Shown: positions 33,519 through 42,270 of the stretch, in pieces
Layout: each line of letters opens with the position of its first letter
Position numbering within the stretch: the first letter of the stretch is position 1
Source of the DNA: an uncultured Collinsella sp.
GTDB lineage: Bacteria; Actinomycetota; Coriobacteriia; Coriobacteriales; Coriobacteriaceae
Length of the DNA: 64,000 bases
Assembly: GCA_900544865.1 (NCBI GenBank)
Contig: UQXA01000003.1
Location: 1-64,000 of the forward strand
Reading direction: 5' to 3'
Program-made: the position numbers and the translations under genes
The notes under the pieces: generated by a model
The model's input: only the letters and a program-made list of their open reading frames with translations
Databases searched by the model: none
What the model was told of the DNA's origin: nothing

Positions 33519-35549
33519 ATGACCACACCTGCATCCAAGCTGCTCCAGCCCATTACGGTTGGCCCCCTTGAGCTCAAGAACCGCATTATGTTCCCGCCGC
33601 TGACCACCGGTTACGAGGAGCGCGACGGTTCCATCGGCGAGCGCAGCCTGGCTTTTTACGAGCGCCTGGCCCGTGGCGGCGTGAGCTACATCGTCATCGG
33701 CGACGTTGCTCCCGTCATGACCGCAAGCCCCACGCCCAAGCTGGCGACCGACGCCCAGATCCCCACGTTTAAGGCCCTGGCCGACGTCGTCCACAAGCAC
33801 GGCGCCAAGGTCGCGCTGCAGCTGTTCCACCCCGAGTACGATGTGCCCGGTGTCGGCCGCATGGTCATGGGATCCATGGCCGCCGCCAAGGCCGCGCAGG
33901 AGGCCAAGGCCGCCGGCGACGAGGAGACCTTTGCCGCCAAGATGGCCGAGTCCAACGAGATCCGCAACCAGGCCTACGCCAAGCTGCACCACGACATGCA
34001 GCACTTTGTGAACGAGGCGAGCGTAGAGCAGCTCACCCAGATCAAGGAGGCCATCGCTGCTTCGGCCGCTCGCGCGCAGCAGGCCGGCATCGACGCCATC
34101 GAGGTTCACGGCGATCGTCTGGTGGGTTCGCTGTGCTCGGCCATCCTCAACCAGCGCACCGACGAGTACGGTGGTTCGTTCGAGAACCGCGTTCGCTACG
34201 CGCTGGAGGTCGTCGCTGCCATTAAGGAGGCCGCGCCGCAGCTGATGGTGGAGTACAAGCTCCCCGTGATCATGGAGAACCCCGACGGCACGCCGCGCGG
34301 CAAGGGTGGCCTGCAGCCCGACGAGGCCTGCGAGTTCGCCAAGCTGCTCGAGGGTGCGGGCATCGATATGATTCAGGTCGCACAGGCCAACCACACCGGC
34401 AACATGGGCGACACCATTCCGCCCATGGGTGCCATGCCCTACAACTGGACGCTGCCCGTGGCCGAGCGCGTCAAGGCCCTGGTCTCCGTGCCGGTGGCAA
34501 CCGTGGGCCGCGTGGTTTCGGTCGAGGCCGGCGAGAAGATTCTGGAAGACGGCGCCGCCGACATCATCGCCTATGGCCGCTCGCTCATGTGCGACCCCGA
34601 CATTGCGCTGAAGGCCGCCACGGGTGAGCCCATCCGCGAGTGCCTCAACTGCAACAAGGGCTGCGTCGATGCGATTCAAAACCGCAAGTACATCTCGTGC
34701 GTGCTCAATGCCGAGAACGGCGACGAGGCAACCATCGCCATTAAGCCGGGCGAGGGCGACAAGAAGATCGCCGTGGTGGGCGGCGGCATCGCCGGTCTGG
34801 AGGCCGCGCGCGTGGCGGCCAAGCGCGGCTACGACGTGACCGTCTACGAGGCGAGCGATCATCTGGGCGGCCAGATTGTGCTGGCGGCCGCGCCTCCGCG
34901 CAAGGACGAGATCATGCGCTCGGTCGAGTACTACGAGAAGATTCTGCCCGGCCTGGGCGTGAAGGTCGAGCTCAACCATGCCGCTACCGCTGAGGACCTC
35001 AACGCCGCCGACGCTGCGATTGTGGCCGTGGGCGCACACGACGTGGTCATCCCCGTTCCGGGTGCCGATTCGGAGAAGGTCGTCTCGAGCTGGGACGTGC
35101 TGGCCGGCAAGGTGGAGCTCAGCGGCCGCGTCGCCGTCATTGGCGGCGGCCTGGTGGGCACCGAGACTGCCGAGTACCTGCTGCAGCACGGCTGCGAGGT
35201 GGCGATCGTGGAGATGCTCGACAAGATTGCCGCGGGCGAGTCCGAGACCATTCTGCCGCTGATTATGAGCGACTTTGCAGAGCACAACGTGGAGCAGCAT
35301 GTTAAGACCCGCCTGACCGCCATTACCGACGAGGGCGTGGAGGCTGTTCGCACCACCGAGGACGGCGCCGAGGAGCCGGTGAAGATCGCCTGCGATTACG
35401 TGGTGATGGCCGTGGGCTCCAAGGCCAACGCGTTTGACCTGGATGGCGTGACGGTGCCCGTGACCTGCGTGGGCGACTGCTCGGGTGAGCGCACCGCCGA
35501 CATTGCGAGCGCCATTCGCACGGCGTATCACGCGGCCAACGAGCTGTAG
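33519..35549 (+). CDS. Old Yellow Enzyme-family FMN/Fe-S/FAD oxidoreductase
   Basis: A 676-residue protein in the family of 2,4-dienoyl-CoA reductase, enoate reductase and BaiCD/BaiH. The ATG at 33519 is preferred for its distance from AGAGAGG. Residues 1-370 form the FMN barrel (ELKNRIMFPPLTTGY, NQRTDEYGGSFENR). A cysteine cluster follows for [4Fe-4S] (CLNCNKGCVDAIQ...SCVLN). The C-terminal part binds FAD and NAD(P)H (KIAVVGGGIAGLEAARVAA, VAVIGGGLVGTETAEYL). The usual HGAHGYL active-site segment reads VHGDRLVGS. The substrate is probably an unsaturated acid or similar; not known. Confidence 0.88.
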   Translation: MTTPASKLLQPITVGPLELKNRIMFPPLTTGYEERDGSIGERSLAFYERLARGGVSYIVIGDVAPVMTASPTPKLATDAQIPTFKALADVVHKHGAKVALQLFHPEYDVPGVGRMVMGSMAAAKAAQEAKAAGDEETFAAKMAESNEIRNQAYAKLHHDMQHFVNEASVEQLTQIKEAIAASAARAQQAGIDAIEVHGDRLVGSLCSAILNQRTDEYGGSFENRVRYALEVVAAIKEAAPQLMVEYKLPVIMENPDGTPRGKGGLQPDEACEFAKLLEGAGIDMIQVAQANHTGNMGDTIPPMGAMPYNWTLPVAERVKALVSVPVATVGRVVSVEAGEKILEDGAADIIAYGRSLMCDPDIALKAATGEPIRECLNCNKGCVDAIQNRKYISCVLNAENGDEATIAIKPGEGDKKIAVVGGGIAGLEAARVAAKRGYDVTVYEASDHLGGQIVLAAAPPRKDEIMRSVEYYEKILPGLGVKVELNHAATAEDLNAADAAIVAVGAHDVVIPVPGADSEKVVSSWDVLAGKVELSGRVAVIGGGLVGTETAEYLLQHGCEVAIVEMLDKIAAGESETILPLIMSDFAEHNVEQHVKTRLTAITDEGVEAVRTTEDGAEEPVKIACDYVVMAVGSKANAFDLDGVTVPVTCVGDCSGERTADIASAIRTAYHAANEL

Positions 35550-35624
35550 TTGAACATCGCGGCCAGGCGGGGCGGTAGCACGGATCCGTCTCGCCCGGCT
35601 GTGTCCCGTCGGGTGTCAACCGGT

Positions 35625-35660
35625 GCGGGGCCTGCAAGCGCAGCAGGTCCCGCCCTTTTT
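35625..35660 (+). terminator. terminator after the oxidoreductase gene
   Basis: GCGGGGCCTGC, a seven-base loop, GCAGGTCCCGC, then CC and TTTTT. Confidence 0.85.
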
Positions 35661-35869
35661 GTTTTGCTCCGATGAATGGCAATGCGCGGTAATCATGAGG
35701 AGTGAGGACGTCTACTGCCTTGCAGATCACTCAAAAATATTGGGGGAGGGGTTAATAACTATATCCTCTATACCAAAGGACATAAAGAGATGCCAATTTT
35801 GTTGACAAGCGAATGACGATTAGCTGCGAGTCAGCTACCAGCGTAAATAATCGATAAAGAAATGTCGTA

Positions 35870-35883
35870 ATTTGGTGCCAAAT
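35870..35883. promoter_or_regulatory. candidate operator dyad
   Basis: ATTTGG-tg-CCAAAT, 37 bases before the -35 box of the HTH gene. Confidence 0.35.
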
Positions 35884-35919
35884 GCCCAGATAACGCCGCG
35901 TCTATTTTAATTAACTGCT

Positions 35920-35948
35920 TTGAGCAAACAGTAAAATGCTACTATCTA
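35920..35948 (+). promoter_or_regulatory. sigma-70-type promoter of the HTH gene
   Basis: TTGAGC, a 17-base spacer and TATCTA, in an AT-rich stretch 40-50 bases before the start codon. Confidence 0.55.
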
Positions 35949-35989
35949 ACTTGCACGTAAGAAAGCAGATTAACGGCTAAGGCTAAGAA

Positions 35990-36394
35990 GTGGCAGGTAT
36001 GTCGGAAGCAACTAGGGCTCGCACGCATGCGCCCGAGGTTAGGCAGCGCGCCGTCGAGATCCTCCAAGAGGGGGTCGGTCATCGCGCTCTCGCTGCGGAG
36101 CTTGGCATTCCCCAGGCCACGGCTCGTCAGTGGGCCCGCGCGTATGCCGTGGGCGGTGCCGACGCCGTTCTCAATGCCGGTTCGCATCATCATACCTATT
36201 CGTACGACGTCAAGCTCGCTGTGGTTAAGGACCGTCTGGAAAACGGCTTGACGGTTCGCGAGGCCATGATCAAGCACAAGATTCCCAGCGAGTCTTCGGT
36301 CAAGGCTTGGTGCCGTCAGTACCGCGAGAGCGGTGAGTCCGCACTGGTCGATAAGCCGCGCGGCCGCAAGCCGCGCGTTAAAAAGGCGGAATAG
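35990..36394 (+). CDS. small helix-turn-helix protein, IS3 OrfA-like
   Basis: A protein of 134 residues from GTG 35990 or 131 from ATG 35999. It has two helix-turn-helix segments: residues about 15-55 (RQRAVEILQEGVGHRALAAE, then LGIPQATARQWARAYAVGG) and about 75-115 (VKDRLENGLTVREAMIKHKI, then PSESSVKAWCRQY). The tail is basic (KPRGRKPRVKKAE). The form is that of the first ORF of IS3-family transposases, but no second ORF with a DDE domain follows and no inverted repeats are seen. It may be a domesticated regulator, perhaps of the hydrogenase operon next to it; that is a guess. Confidence 0.65.
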   Translation: MAGMSEATRARTHAPEVRQRAVEILQEGVGHRALAAELGIPQATARQWARAYAVGGADAVLNAGSHHHTYSYDVKLAVVKDRLENGLTVREAMIKHKIPSESSVKAWCRQYRESGESALVDKPRGRKPRVKKAE

Positions 36395-36406
36395 CGAACG
36401 GGATGG

Positions 36407-36429
36407 TGCGCCCACGGGGGCGCATTTTT
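36407..36429 (+). terminator. terminator after the HTH gene
   Basis: TGCGCCC-acgg-GGGCGCA followed by TTTTT; it separates the HTH gene from the hydrogenase operon. Confidence 0.85.
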
Positions 36430-36574
36430 CTTGCCGCCTCTCTGCTCCAAAGCGGACGCGCCCTTACCCCGTACGCCTAAAACTCCCCAGTTGACCGAAA
36501 ACCTGCCGCTGCTGCTCCTCAATTGAGCTATAACGTTAAACAATTGCAGCGTTTTTGCATGGGGGAGTGATGGT

Positions 36575-39457
36575 ATGACGCTACTGTATTTCCTTACCCT
36601 GTTTCCGCTGGTACCGGCGCTGGGCATGCTGCTCGCGCGCGGTGACCGCGCCCGCGATGCGGTGGGGCTTGTAGGCTCCGGCATTATTATGGCGGTGACA
36701 GTTGTAGTCGCCGTCATGTTTTTTGGCACGGGTCCGCAGAGCTTTGAGGTTGCCCCCGGCACCTCGTCTACGCTCTCGATCATCATCTCCGCCATCGACG
36801 TGATCTTGTGCGACGTCATCCTGTACAACGCGCGCAAATTTAAGAGCACGCTCGCCATGGTGCTCGGCACAGTCCAGCTGGTGGGCTCGTTCGTCTTTGC
36901 GGCCATGGCGTTGCCTGCGGTCGAGGTCGTCACCGCTACGCCGCTCTACCTAGACTACATGAGCGTGATCATGGTCCTCGCCGTCGGCATCGTCGGCAGC
37001 CTAATCTGCGTGTATGCCCTGGGCTACATGAAGGACTTCCAAGCGCACGATGAGCACGAGGCCGCGCTGCGTGGGCAGGCCGCGCCCGACCGTCGCCCGC
37101 AGTTCCTGGCGCTTATGTTCTTGTTCCTCTCGGCCATGTTCGTCATCGTGACGAGCGACAACCTGGAGTGGCTGTTCTGCGGTTGGGAAATCACCACCGT
37201 GTGCTCGTTCCTCATGATTGGCTACACGCGCACGCCCGAGGCCATCAAGAACGCCTTTACCCAGATTATCCTCAACATGCTGGGCGGCATCGCGTTTTTG
37301 GCGGGCCTTATGTTTCTGCACGTTAACGGCATGCCGCTGACCATCTCGGGCATGATCGAGCTTTCCGGCGCTGGAACCGCGCAGTCCGCGCTGCTGGTGA
37401 TGCCGGTCGTTCTGCTGTCGCTCGCCGCGCTAACCAAGGCAGCGCAGATGCCGTTCCATACCTGGCTGCTCGGCGCCATGGTCGCCCCCACTCCCACGAG
37501 CGCCCTGCTGCACTCGTCAACCATGGTCAAAGCCGGTGTGTTCCTGATGGTCAAGCTGAGCCCGCTCTATGCCATCTATCCCGTGACCGGGTTTATGGTC
37601 ACGAGTGTGGATGCCATCACGTTTTTGCTTGCTGCCCTCATGGCCATCTCGCAGAGCAATGCCAAACGCGTGCTCGCGTACTCCACCATTTCCAACTTGG
37701 GCCTCATCAGCGCCTGCCTGGGTGTCGGCGCGCCCGAGGCCGTATGGGCGGCCATCTTCCTGATCCTGTTCCACACGGTGGCCAAGTCGCTGCTGTTCCT
37801 GTGCGTGGGCACGGCCGAGCATCATATCGGCAGCCGCGATATCGAGGACATGGACGGTATGTTCAGCCGCATGCCGCACCTGACGCGCCTGATGATGCTG
37901 GGTATTATGGGCATGTTTGTGGCGCCGTTTGGCATGCTCGTGTCCAAGTGGGGCGCCTTGGTGGCGTTCGCGCAGACCGGCAACGTGCTCATGATCATGG
38001 TGCTGGCCTTTGGCTCGGCCGCGACATTTTACTTCTGGGGCAAGTGGCTTGCCAAGCTTTCGGGCGTCGACCCCACGGCTCAAAACGTTGAGGTCAATGT
38101 CCATAAGACCGAATGGATGGCGCTCAATACCATCGCCGCGCTGCTGATTCTGTGCTGCGTGGCCTTCCCGCTCATCTCGAGCGGTCTGGTGTCGCCTTAC
38201 TTGGCCATGGTGTTTGGCCGCGTGCCGTACGTTATTGGCAAGGACGCCATGTATCTGATGGTGGTTATCGTGGCGTTTATCGCCGTGGTGCTGCTGACTT
38301 CATTCCGCGTGAGCAACAAACCGCACGTAAACGTATATCTTTCGGGCGTGGGAACCGATAAATATCGCCATTTCCGCGGCTCGATGGGACACGAGGTGAA
38401 GGCCGAAAAGCGCAATTGGTACTCGGAGGACGCCCTTGGCGAGAAGCGTATTGGCCCCGCGGGTAGTGTCGTGTGCTGCAGCATTATCTTGTTTGCGCTG
38501 CTGTGTTGCGCGTGGATTGGGCCCGAGCGGCTTGCCATGAGTGCGCCCTCGGTGCTGCGCGGCAAGTATTTTGAAGGTTCGGGCGTCGTGGGCATTTTTA
38601 TTGGCACCGTGGCATTTGCCTTACTGGCGCCGCTTGTGGGCGGCCTGATCGACGGCGTTGACCGCAAACTTTCGGCCCGCATGCAGGGCCGCGTGGGCCC
38701 GCGCCTGCTCCAGCCTTTCTACGATGTGGCCAAGCTGCTGCGCAAGGCCCCCGCCAGCGTAAACACCATGGACGATACCTACATGGCGTGCGCGCTCATC
38801 TTTACCGTGGTGGGCGGCGGCATCTTTGTGTCGGGTTCCAACACGCTGTTGTGCGCTTTTATGGTGACCCTCGCTGCGATCTTTGTGGTGTTGGCGTCCG
38901 CCTCGACGCAAAGCCCGTTTGCCCAGGTCGGCGCCGACCGCGAGCTGCTGCAGGTTATGAGTTACGAGCCCGCCGTTCTGCTGATGAGCGTGGGCCTGTA
39001 CCTTGCCACCGACAGCTTCGATTCCATTGCCGTGACGGGGCAGTCGGCCCCCATCATCGTGTACAGCGCACCCATTTTCCTCGCACTGCTCGCGGTGCTT
39101 ACCATCAAGCTGCGCAAGTCGCCGTTTGACCTTTCGTACTCGCATCACGTGCATCAGGAGATCGTCCAGGGCGTCGCCACCGAGATGAGTGGCGGCACGC
39201 TGGCCAAGATGACCCTTATGCACTGGTGCGAGACCGTGCTGTTTTTGATGTGGGTGGGCATGTTCTTTGTTTGGGACAACCCGGTGAGCTGGGTCGTAGC
39301 CCTGGTCGTGATGGCCGCGACGTACTTTGTCGAGGTGCTGATCGATAACACCTTCGCACGCAGCACCTGGCGCAGCTGCTTTAGGCTCGGCTGGGGCGTG
39401 GCGCTGGTGTTTGGCCTGCTCAACCTTATGCCCATCCTCGTCGACGTGTTTATTTAG
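36575..39457 (+). CDS. Ech-type hydrogenase membrane subunit, EchA-EchB fusion
   Basis: A 960-residue membrane protein. Residues 1 to about 560 are an antiporter-like NuoL/EchA subunit (LEWLFCGWEITTVCSFLMIG, MPFHTWLLGAMVAPTPTSAL, LHSSTMVKAGVFL). A soluble linker follows (FRGSMGHEVKAEKRNWYSED). Residues about 655-960 are a NuoH/EchB subunit (GRVGPRLLQPFYDVAKLLRK, GADRELLQVMSYEPAVLL, KLRKSPFDLSYSHHVHQEI). In the known ech operon echA and echB are separate and adjacent; here they share one frame with no stop. It would carry out ion translocation and hold the hydrogenase on the membrane. It opens the operon. Confidence 0.88.
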   Translation: MTLLYFLTLFPLVPALGMLLARGDRARDAVGLVGSGIIMAVTVVVAVMFFGTGPQSFEVAPGTSSTLSIIISAIDVILCDVILYNARKFKSTLAMVLGTVQLVGSFVFAAMALPAVEVVTATPLYLDYMSVIMVLAVGIVGSLICVYALGYMKDFQAHDEHEAALRGQAAPDRRPQFLALMFLFLSAMFVIVTSDNLEWLFCGWEITTVCSFLMIGYTRTPEAIKNAFTQIILNMLGGIAFLAGLMFLHVNGMPLTISGMIELSGAGTAQSALLVMPVVLLSLAALTKAAQMPFHTWLLGAMVAPTPTSALLHSSTMVKAGVFLMVKLSPLYAIYPVTGFMVTSVDAITFLLAALMAISQSNAKRVLAYSTISNLGLISACLGVGAPEAVWAAIFLILFHTVAKSLLFLCVGTAEHHIGSRDIEDMDGMFSRMPHLTRLMMLGIMGMFVAPFGMLVSKWGALVAFAQTGNVLMIMVLAFGSAATFYFWGKWLAKLSGVDPTAQNVEVNVHKTEWMALNTIAALLILCCVAFPLISSGLVSPYLAMVFGRVPYVIGKDAMYLMVVIVAFIAVVLLTSFRVSNKPHVNVYLSGVGTDKYRHFRGSMGHEVKAEKRNWYSEDALGEKRIGPAGSVVCCSIILFALLCCAWIGPERLAMSAPSVLRGKYFEGSGVVGIFIGTVAFALLAPLVGGLIDGVDRKLSARMQGRVGPRLLQPFYDVAKLLRKAPASVNTMDDTYMACALIFTVVGGGIFVSGSNTLLCAFMVTLAAIFVVLASASTQSPFAQVGADRELLQVMSYEPAVLLMSVGLYLATDSFDSIAVTGQSAPIIVYSAPIFLALLAVLTIKLRKSPFDLSYSHHVHQEIVQGVATEMSGGTLAKMTLMHWCETVLFLMWVGMFFVWDNPVSWVVALVVMAATYFVEVLIDNTFARSTWRSCFRLGWGVALVFGLLNLMPILVDVFI

Positions 39458-39469
39458 GAGGCGGCATCC

Positions 39470-40024
39470 ATGGATCATAAAATGTCGCGCTCGCCGTGGG
39501 TTATTCATTACGACGGCTCGAGCTGCAACGGATGCGATATCGAGGTGCTGGCCTCGCTCACGCCGCTGTTCGATGCGGAGCGCTTTGGCGTGGTCAACAC
39601 CGGCAACCCCAAGCATGCGGATATCTTTTTGGTGACGGGGTCGGTCAATGCCCAGAACCTGCCCGTCGTGCGCCAGATCTACAACCAGATGCTCGAGCCC
39701 AAGTGCGTGGTGGCGTGCGGTATCTGCGCGTGCTCGGGCGGCGTGTTTCGCGATGCCTATAACGTGATCGGCGGCGTGGACCGCGCGATTCCCGTGGATG
39801 TGTACGCACCCGGGTGCGCCATTCGTCCCGAGACGGTGATCGATGCCATTGTGGAGGCGTGCGGCATCCTGGACCAGAAGGAGGCCGTGATGCGCGCCGG
39901 CGGCGATCCGCTCACCGTGGGCGGTGCCGCTACCTGGGACGGTGGCGTTGAGCTGGGCGAGGACGGGTTTGTGGCTGCTGCGGAGGCCGGCGACGCGACC
40001 GCCGCTGCAAGGGAGGCCGAGTAA
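39470..40024 (+). CDS. echC: Ech-type hydrogenase small subunit (NuoB-like)
   Basis: A 184-residue subunit that holds the proximal [4Fe-4S] cluster. The four ligands are visible: SSCNGCD, CGICACSGGVF and YAPGCAIRPE. AGGAGGCGGC precedes the ATG. The C-terminal 35 residues (after HGG-like DPLTVGG) are an acidic Ala-rich tail. Its stop overlaps the next start. Confidence 0.88.
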   Translation: MDHKMSRSPWVIHYDGSSCNGCDIEVLASLTPLFDAERFGVVNTGNPKHADIFLVTGSVNAQNLPVVRQIYNQMLEPKCVVACGICACSGGVFRDAYNVIGGVDRAIPVDVYAPGCAIRPETVIDAIVEACGILDQKEAVMRAGGDPLTVGGAATWDGGVELGEDGFVAAAEAGDATAAAREAE

Positions 40025-40743
40025 TGCAAAAGGCAATCTATACCACCGTCGGGATCGATGAGCTCCTGTCGCATGTCCAGGCGCTTAAGGGCGTCGGCGC
40101 GCGCTTTGTGCAAATGCACGCTGAACGCAACGTCGACGACGGCTCGTATCGCTTGGTCTATACGTTTATCAACGTTCGTGCTGCTCAGGAGCATATTGCG
40201 CAGGACGGCAGCTATGCGATCGAGAACCTGGTGGTTGAGGGAATTAATCAGTACCAGGAGATTCCGTCCATCAGCTCGTACTATCCGGCAGTATTCCCGT
40301 TTGAAAACGAAGCGCACGACCTGTTTGGTCTTGCCATCACCGATATGCAGATTGACTTTAAGGGCTTTTTCTACCAGGTCTCGACTGCCGAGCCCATGAG
40401 CGTTATCACGCCCGAGGTGAAGGCCGCGCGCGAGAAAGCCATGAAGGTCCGTGCCGCTGCCGAAGCCAAGGCGCGCAAGGCCGCGGCCGAGAAGGCTGCT
40501 ACTGCCACGGCCGCTGCGGGGGAGGGCACTGCGGGCGCTGGCGATGCTGCGGGCGCTGCCGTCGCTCAGCCCGCTGCGGCTGCCGGCTCCGATGCTCAGC
40601 ACGATGAAACTGCTGCGAAGGCCGCGCTCAAGGCTGCCGAGATGGAGGCAAAGCTCGCCGCCATGGATCCCGAGAAAGCGGCCAAGGTCCGCGCGGCGCT
40701 TGCCGCCAAGGCCGCCCGCGACAAGCAGAAAAAGGAGGCGTAA
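40024..40743 (+). CDS. echD: Ech-type hydrogenase NuoC-like subunit with Ala-rich tail
   Basis: A 239-residue protein. Residues 1-125 match the NuoC/EchD/HycE N-terminal family (YRLVYTFINVRAAQEHIAQD, and FPFENEAHDLFGLAITDMQI). Residues about 135-239 are an Ala/Lys/Glu-rich, likely helical tail not seen in classic EchD. Its start overlaps the echC stop (TAATG). It joins the small and large subunits in the peripheral arm. Confidence 0.85.
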   Translation: MQKAIYTTVGIDELLSHVQALKGVGARFVQMHAERNVDDGSYRLVYTFINVRAAQEHIAQDGSYAIENLVVEGINQYQEIPSISSYYPAVFPFENEAHDLFGLAITDMQIDFKGFFYQVSTAEPMSVITPEVKAAREKAMKVRAAAEAKARKAAAEKAATATAAAGEGTAGAGDAAGAAVAQPAAAAGSDAQHDETAAKAALKAAEMEAKLAAMDPEKAAKVRAALAAKAARDKQKKEA

Positions 40744-40748
40744 GGTCC

Positions 40749-41837
40749 ATGGCACATCGCTCCGTTATTCCGTTTGGCCCGCAGCACCCGGTGCTGCCCG
40801 AGTCGCTTCATCTGGACCTGGTGATCGAGGACGACCGCGTCATCGAGGCAATTCCGCAGATCGGCTTTGTGCACCGCGGGCTCGAGAAGCTCACCGAAAA
40901 GCGCGACATGCATCAGTTTGGCTACATCGCCGAGCGCATCTGCGGCATTTGCGCCGTGGGCCACAGCTACGGCTATGCCAGCGCCTGCGAGCGCATGCTC
41001 GAAATCGAGGTGCCCGACCGCGTGCAGTATATCCGCACCATTTTGCACGAGCTTTCGCGCATTCACTCGCATCTGCTGTGGCTGGGCCTGCTCGCCGATG
41101 CCTTTGGTTTCGAGGCACTGTTCTATCGTTCGTGGACCCTACGCGAGCAGATTCTTAAGATCTTTGAGAGCACCTGCGGCGGCCGCGTGATCCTTTCGAT
41201 TAACGAGATCGGCGGCCTTAAACACGACATTGAGGACTCCGAACTGGCGGGCATTGTCCAGACGCTCGATGCCATGCGTCCTGACTACGAGGCCTTGGTG
41301 CATACGTTTTTGGACGACAATAGCTGCGGCGAGCGCCTGCACGGCGTGGGCGTGATCAGCAAGAAGGACGCGCTGGATCTGTCGATGGTCGGCCCGTTCG
41401 GTCGCGCCTCGGGCGTGGATTACGACGTGCGCATGTTTGGCGACGGCGCCTATGCTGATCTGGCCGCGTTTGGGCCTATCGTTGCTAGCGATGGCGACTG
41501 CTATGCCCGCTGCCAGGTGCGCTGTGCCGAGGTCACGCAGGCCATGGACATCATTAAGGAGCTTGTGGGCAAGATTCCGCACGACGGGATCGGCGGGCGC
41601 ACCAAGCTTACACCGGCCGACGGCGCGCGCGGCGAGGTTGTGATTGAGCAGCCGCGCGGCGAGGCGTATTACTATGTGCGCGGCAACGGCACCAAGAATC
41701 TGGACCGTTTTCGCGTGCGCACGCCGACGTCGCAAAACCTGGCAGGTCTGACGCATGCGCTGCAGGGCGTGCTCATTGCCAACGTGCCCATGATTATCCT
41801 GACCATTGATCCCTGCATTAGCTGCACGGAAAGGTAG
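40749..41837 (+). CDS. echE: Ech-type [NiFe]-hydrogenase large subunit
   Basis: A 362-residue catalytic subunit. The four Ni-binding cysteines are present: RICGICAVGHS near residue 60 and DPCISC at the C-terminus. So it is a true hydrogenase rather than a complex I NuoD. The chain ends only three residues after the last Cys (TER), so there is no peptide for a maturation protease to cut, as in Ech and CooH. It starts five bases after echD. No hyp maturation gene lies in the window. Confidence 0.9.
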   Translation: MAHRSVIPFGPQHPVLPESLHLDLVIEDDRVIEAIPQIGFVHRGLEKLTEKRDMHQFGYIAERICGICAVGHSYGYASACERMLEIEVPDRVQYIRTILHELSRIHSHLLWLGLLADAFGFEALFYRSWTLREQILKIFESTCGGRVILSINEIGGLKHDIEDSELAGIVQTLDAMRPDYEALVHTFLDDNSCGERLHGVGVISKKDALDLSMVGPFGRASGVDYDVRMFGDGAYADLAAFGPIVASDGDCYARCQVRCAEVTQAMDIIKELVGKIPHDGIGGRTKLTPADGARGEVVIEQPRGEAYYYVRGNGTKNLDRFRVRTPTSQNLAGLTHALQGVLIANVPMIILTIDPCISCTER

Positions 41838-41844
41838 GCGCGGC

Positions 41845-42186
41845 ATGAGTTTGCTGACATTTGCCAAGACGGCCTTGGGCTCTATGGTCAAGCAGCCGGT
41901 CACGGTGTGCTATCCGCAGGAGAAGCTCGCGGCGCCCAAGCGCCTGCGCGGGCACATCGTCAACGACATGGACGTGTGCATCTGCTGCGGCATGTGCGTG
42001 CGCCGCTGCCCGGCGGGCGCGCTCGCGGTCGATCGCAAGGGTGGAACGTGGTCGATCGACCCGTATGCCTGCGTGGTGTGCGGTGAGTGCATCGAGAGCT
42101 GCCCCAAGCACTGCCTGACTATGGACACCGCTCGTACTCCAGTTGCGGCGAATAAGACTCCCACGGTAGAAACCAAGCCGGAGTAA
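41845..42186 (+). CDS. echF: Ech-type hydrogenase ferredoxin subunit, 2x[4Fe-4S]
   Basis: A 113-residue NuoI-like protein. The ATG at 41845 is seven bases after the echE stop. Two complete cluster motifs are visible: CICCGMCVRRCP and CVVCGECIESCP. It would take electrons from soluble ferredoxin and pass them to EchC. It closes the operon in the same A-B-C-D-E-F order as in Methanosarcina ech. Confidence 0.88.
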   Translation: MSLLTFAKTALGSMVKQPVTVCYPQEKLAAPKRLRGHIVNDMDVCICCGMCVRRCPAGALAVDRKGGTWSIDPYACVVCGECIESCPKHCLTMDTARTPVAANKTPTVETKPE

Positions 42187-42207
42187 CGCTGGGATAGAAC
42201 TGGAATA

Positions 42208-42241
42208 GGGGCCGGTGGGGCAATTTTGCCCCACCGGCCCC
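42208..42241 (+). terminator. terminator-like hairpin after the ech operon
   Basis: A perfect 14-bp stem GGGGCCGGTGGGGC/GCCCCACCGGCCCC with loop AATTTT. The T-tail is weak (GCGTTT). Confidence 0.65.
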
Positions 42242-42270
42242 GCGTTTAAACGCGCGGTTGTGCCGTCGCG

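Larger units (their letters stand above)
35550..35989. other. AT-rich intergenic region
   Basis: After a terminator (35625-35660), about 300 bases are markedly AT-rich compared with the genes around them. I see no coding frame. It holds an ATTTGG-tg-CCAAAT dyad at 35870-35883 and a good promoter at 35920-35948, both ahead of the HTH gene. Its composition suggests foreign origin. Confidence 0.5.

Noticed and set aside
33198..35531. Long open frame on the minus strand opposite the OYE-type gene
   Set aside because: It is a mirror of a GC-rich gene with strong codon bias; its translation is low-complexity and matches nothing, while the plus frame is a complete enzyme.
35990..36394. Complete IS3 insertion sequence
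   Set aside because: Only an OrfA-like protein is present; no DDE transposase frame, terminal inverted repeats or target duplication can be seen.
36575..42186. NADH dehydrogenase (complex I) operon
   Set aside because: The large subunit has both CxxC pairs for NiFe and no NADH-binding NuoEFG genes are present.
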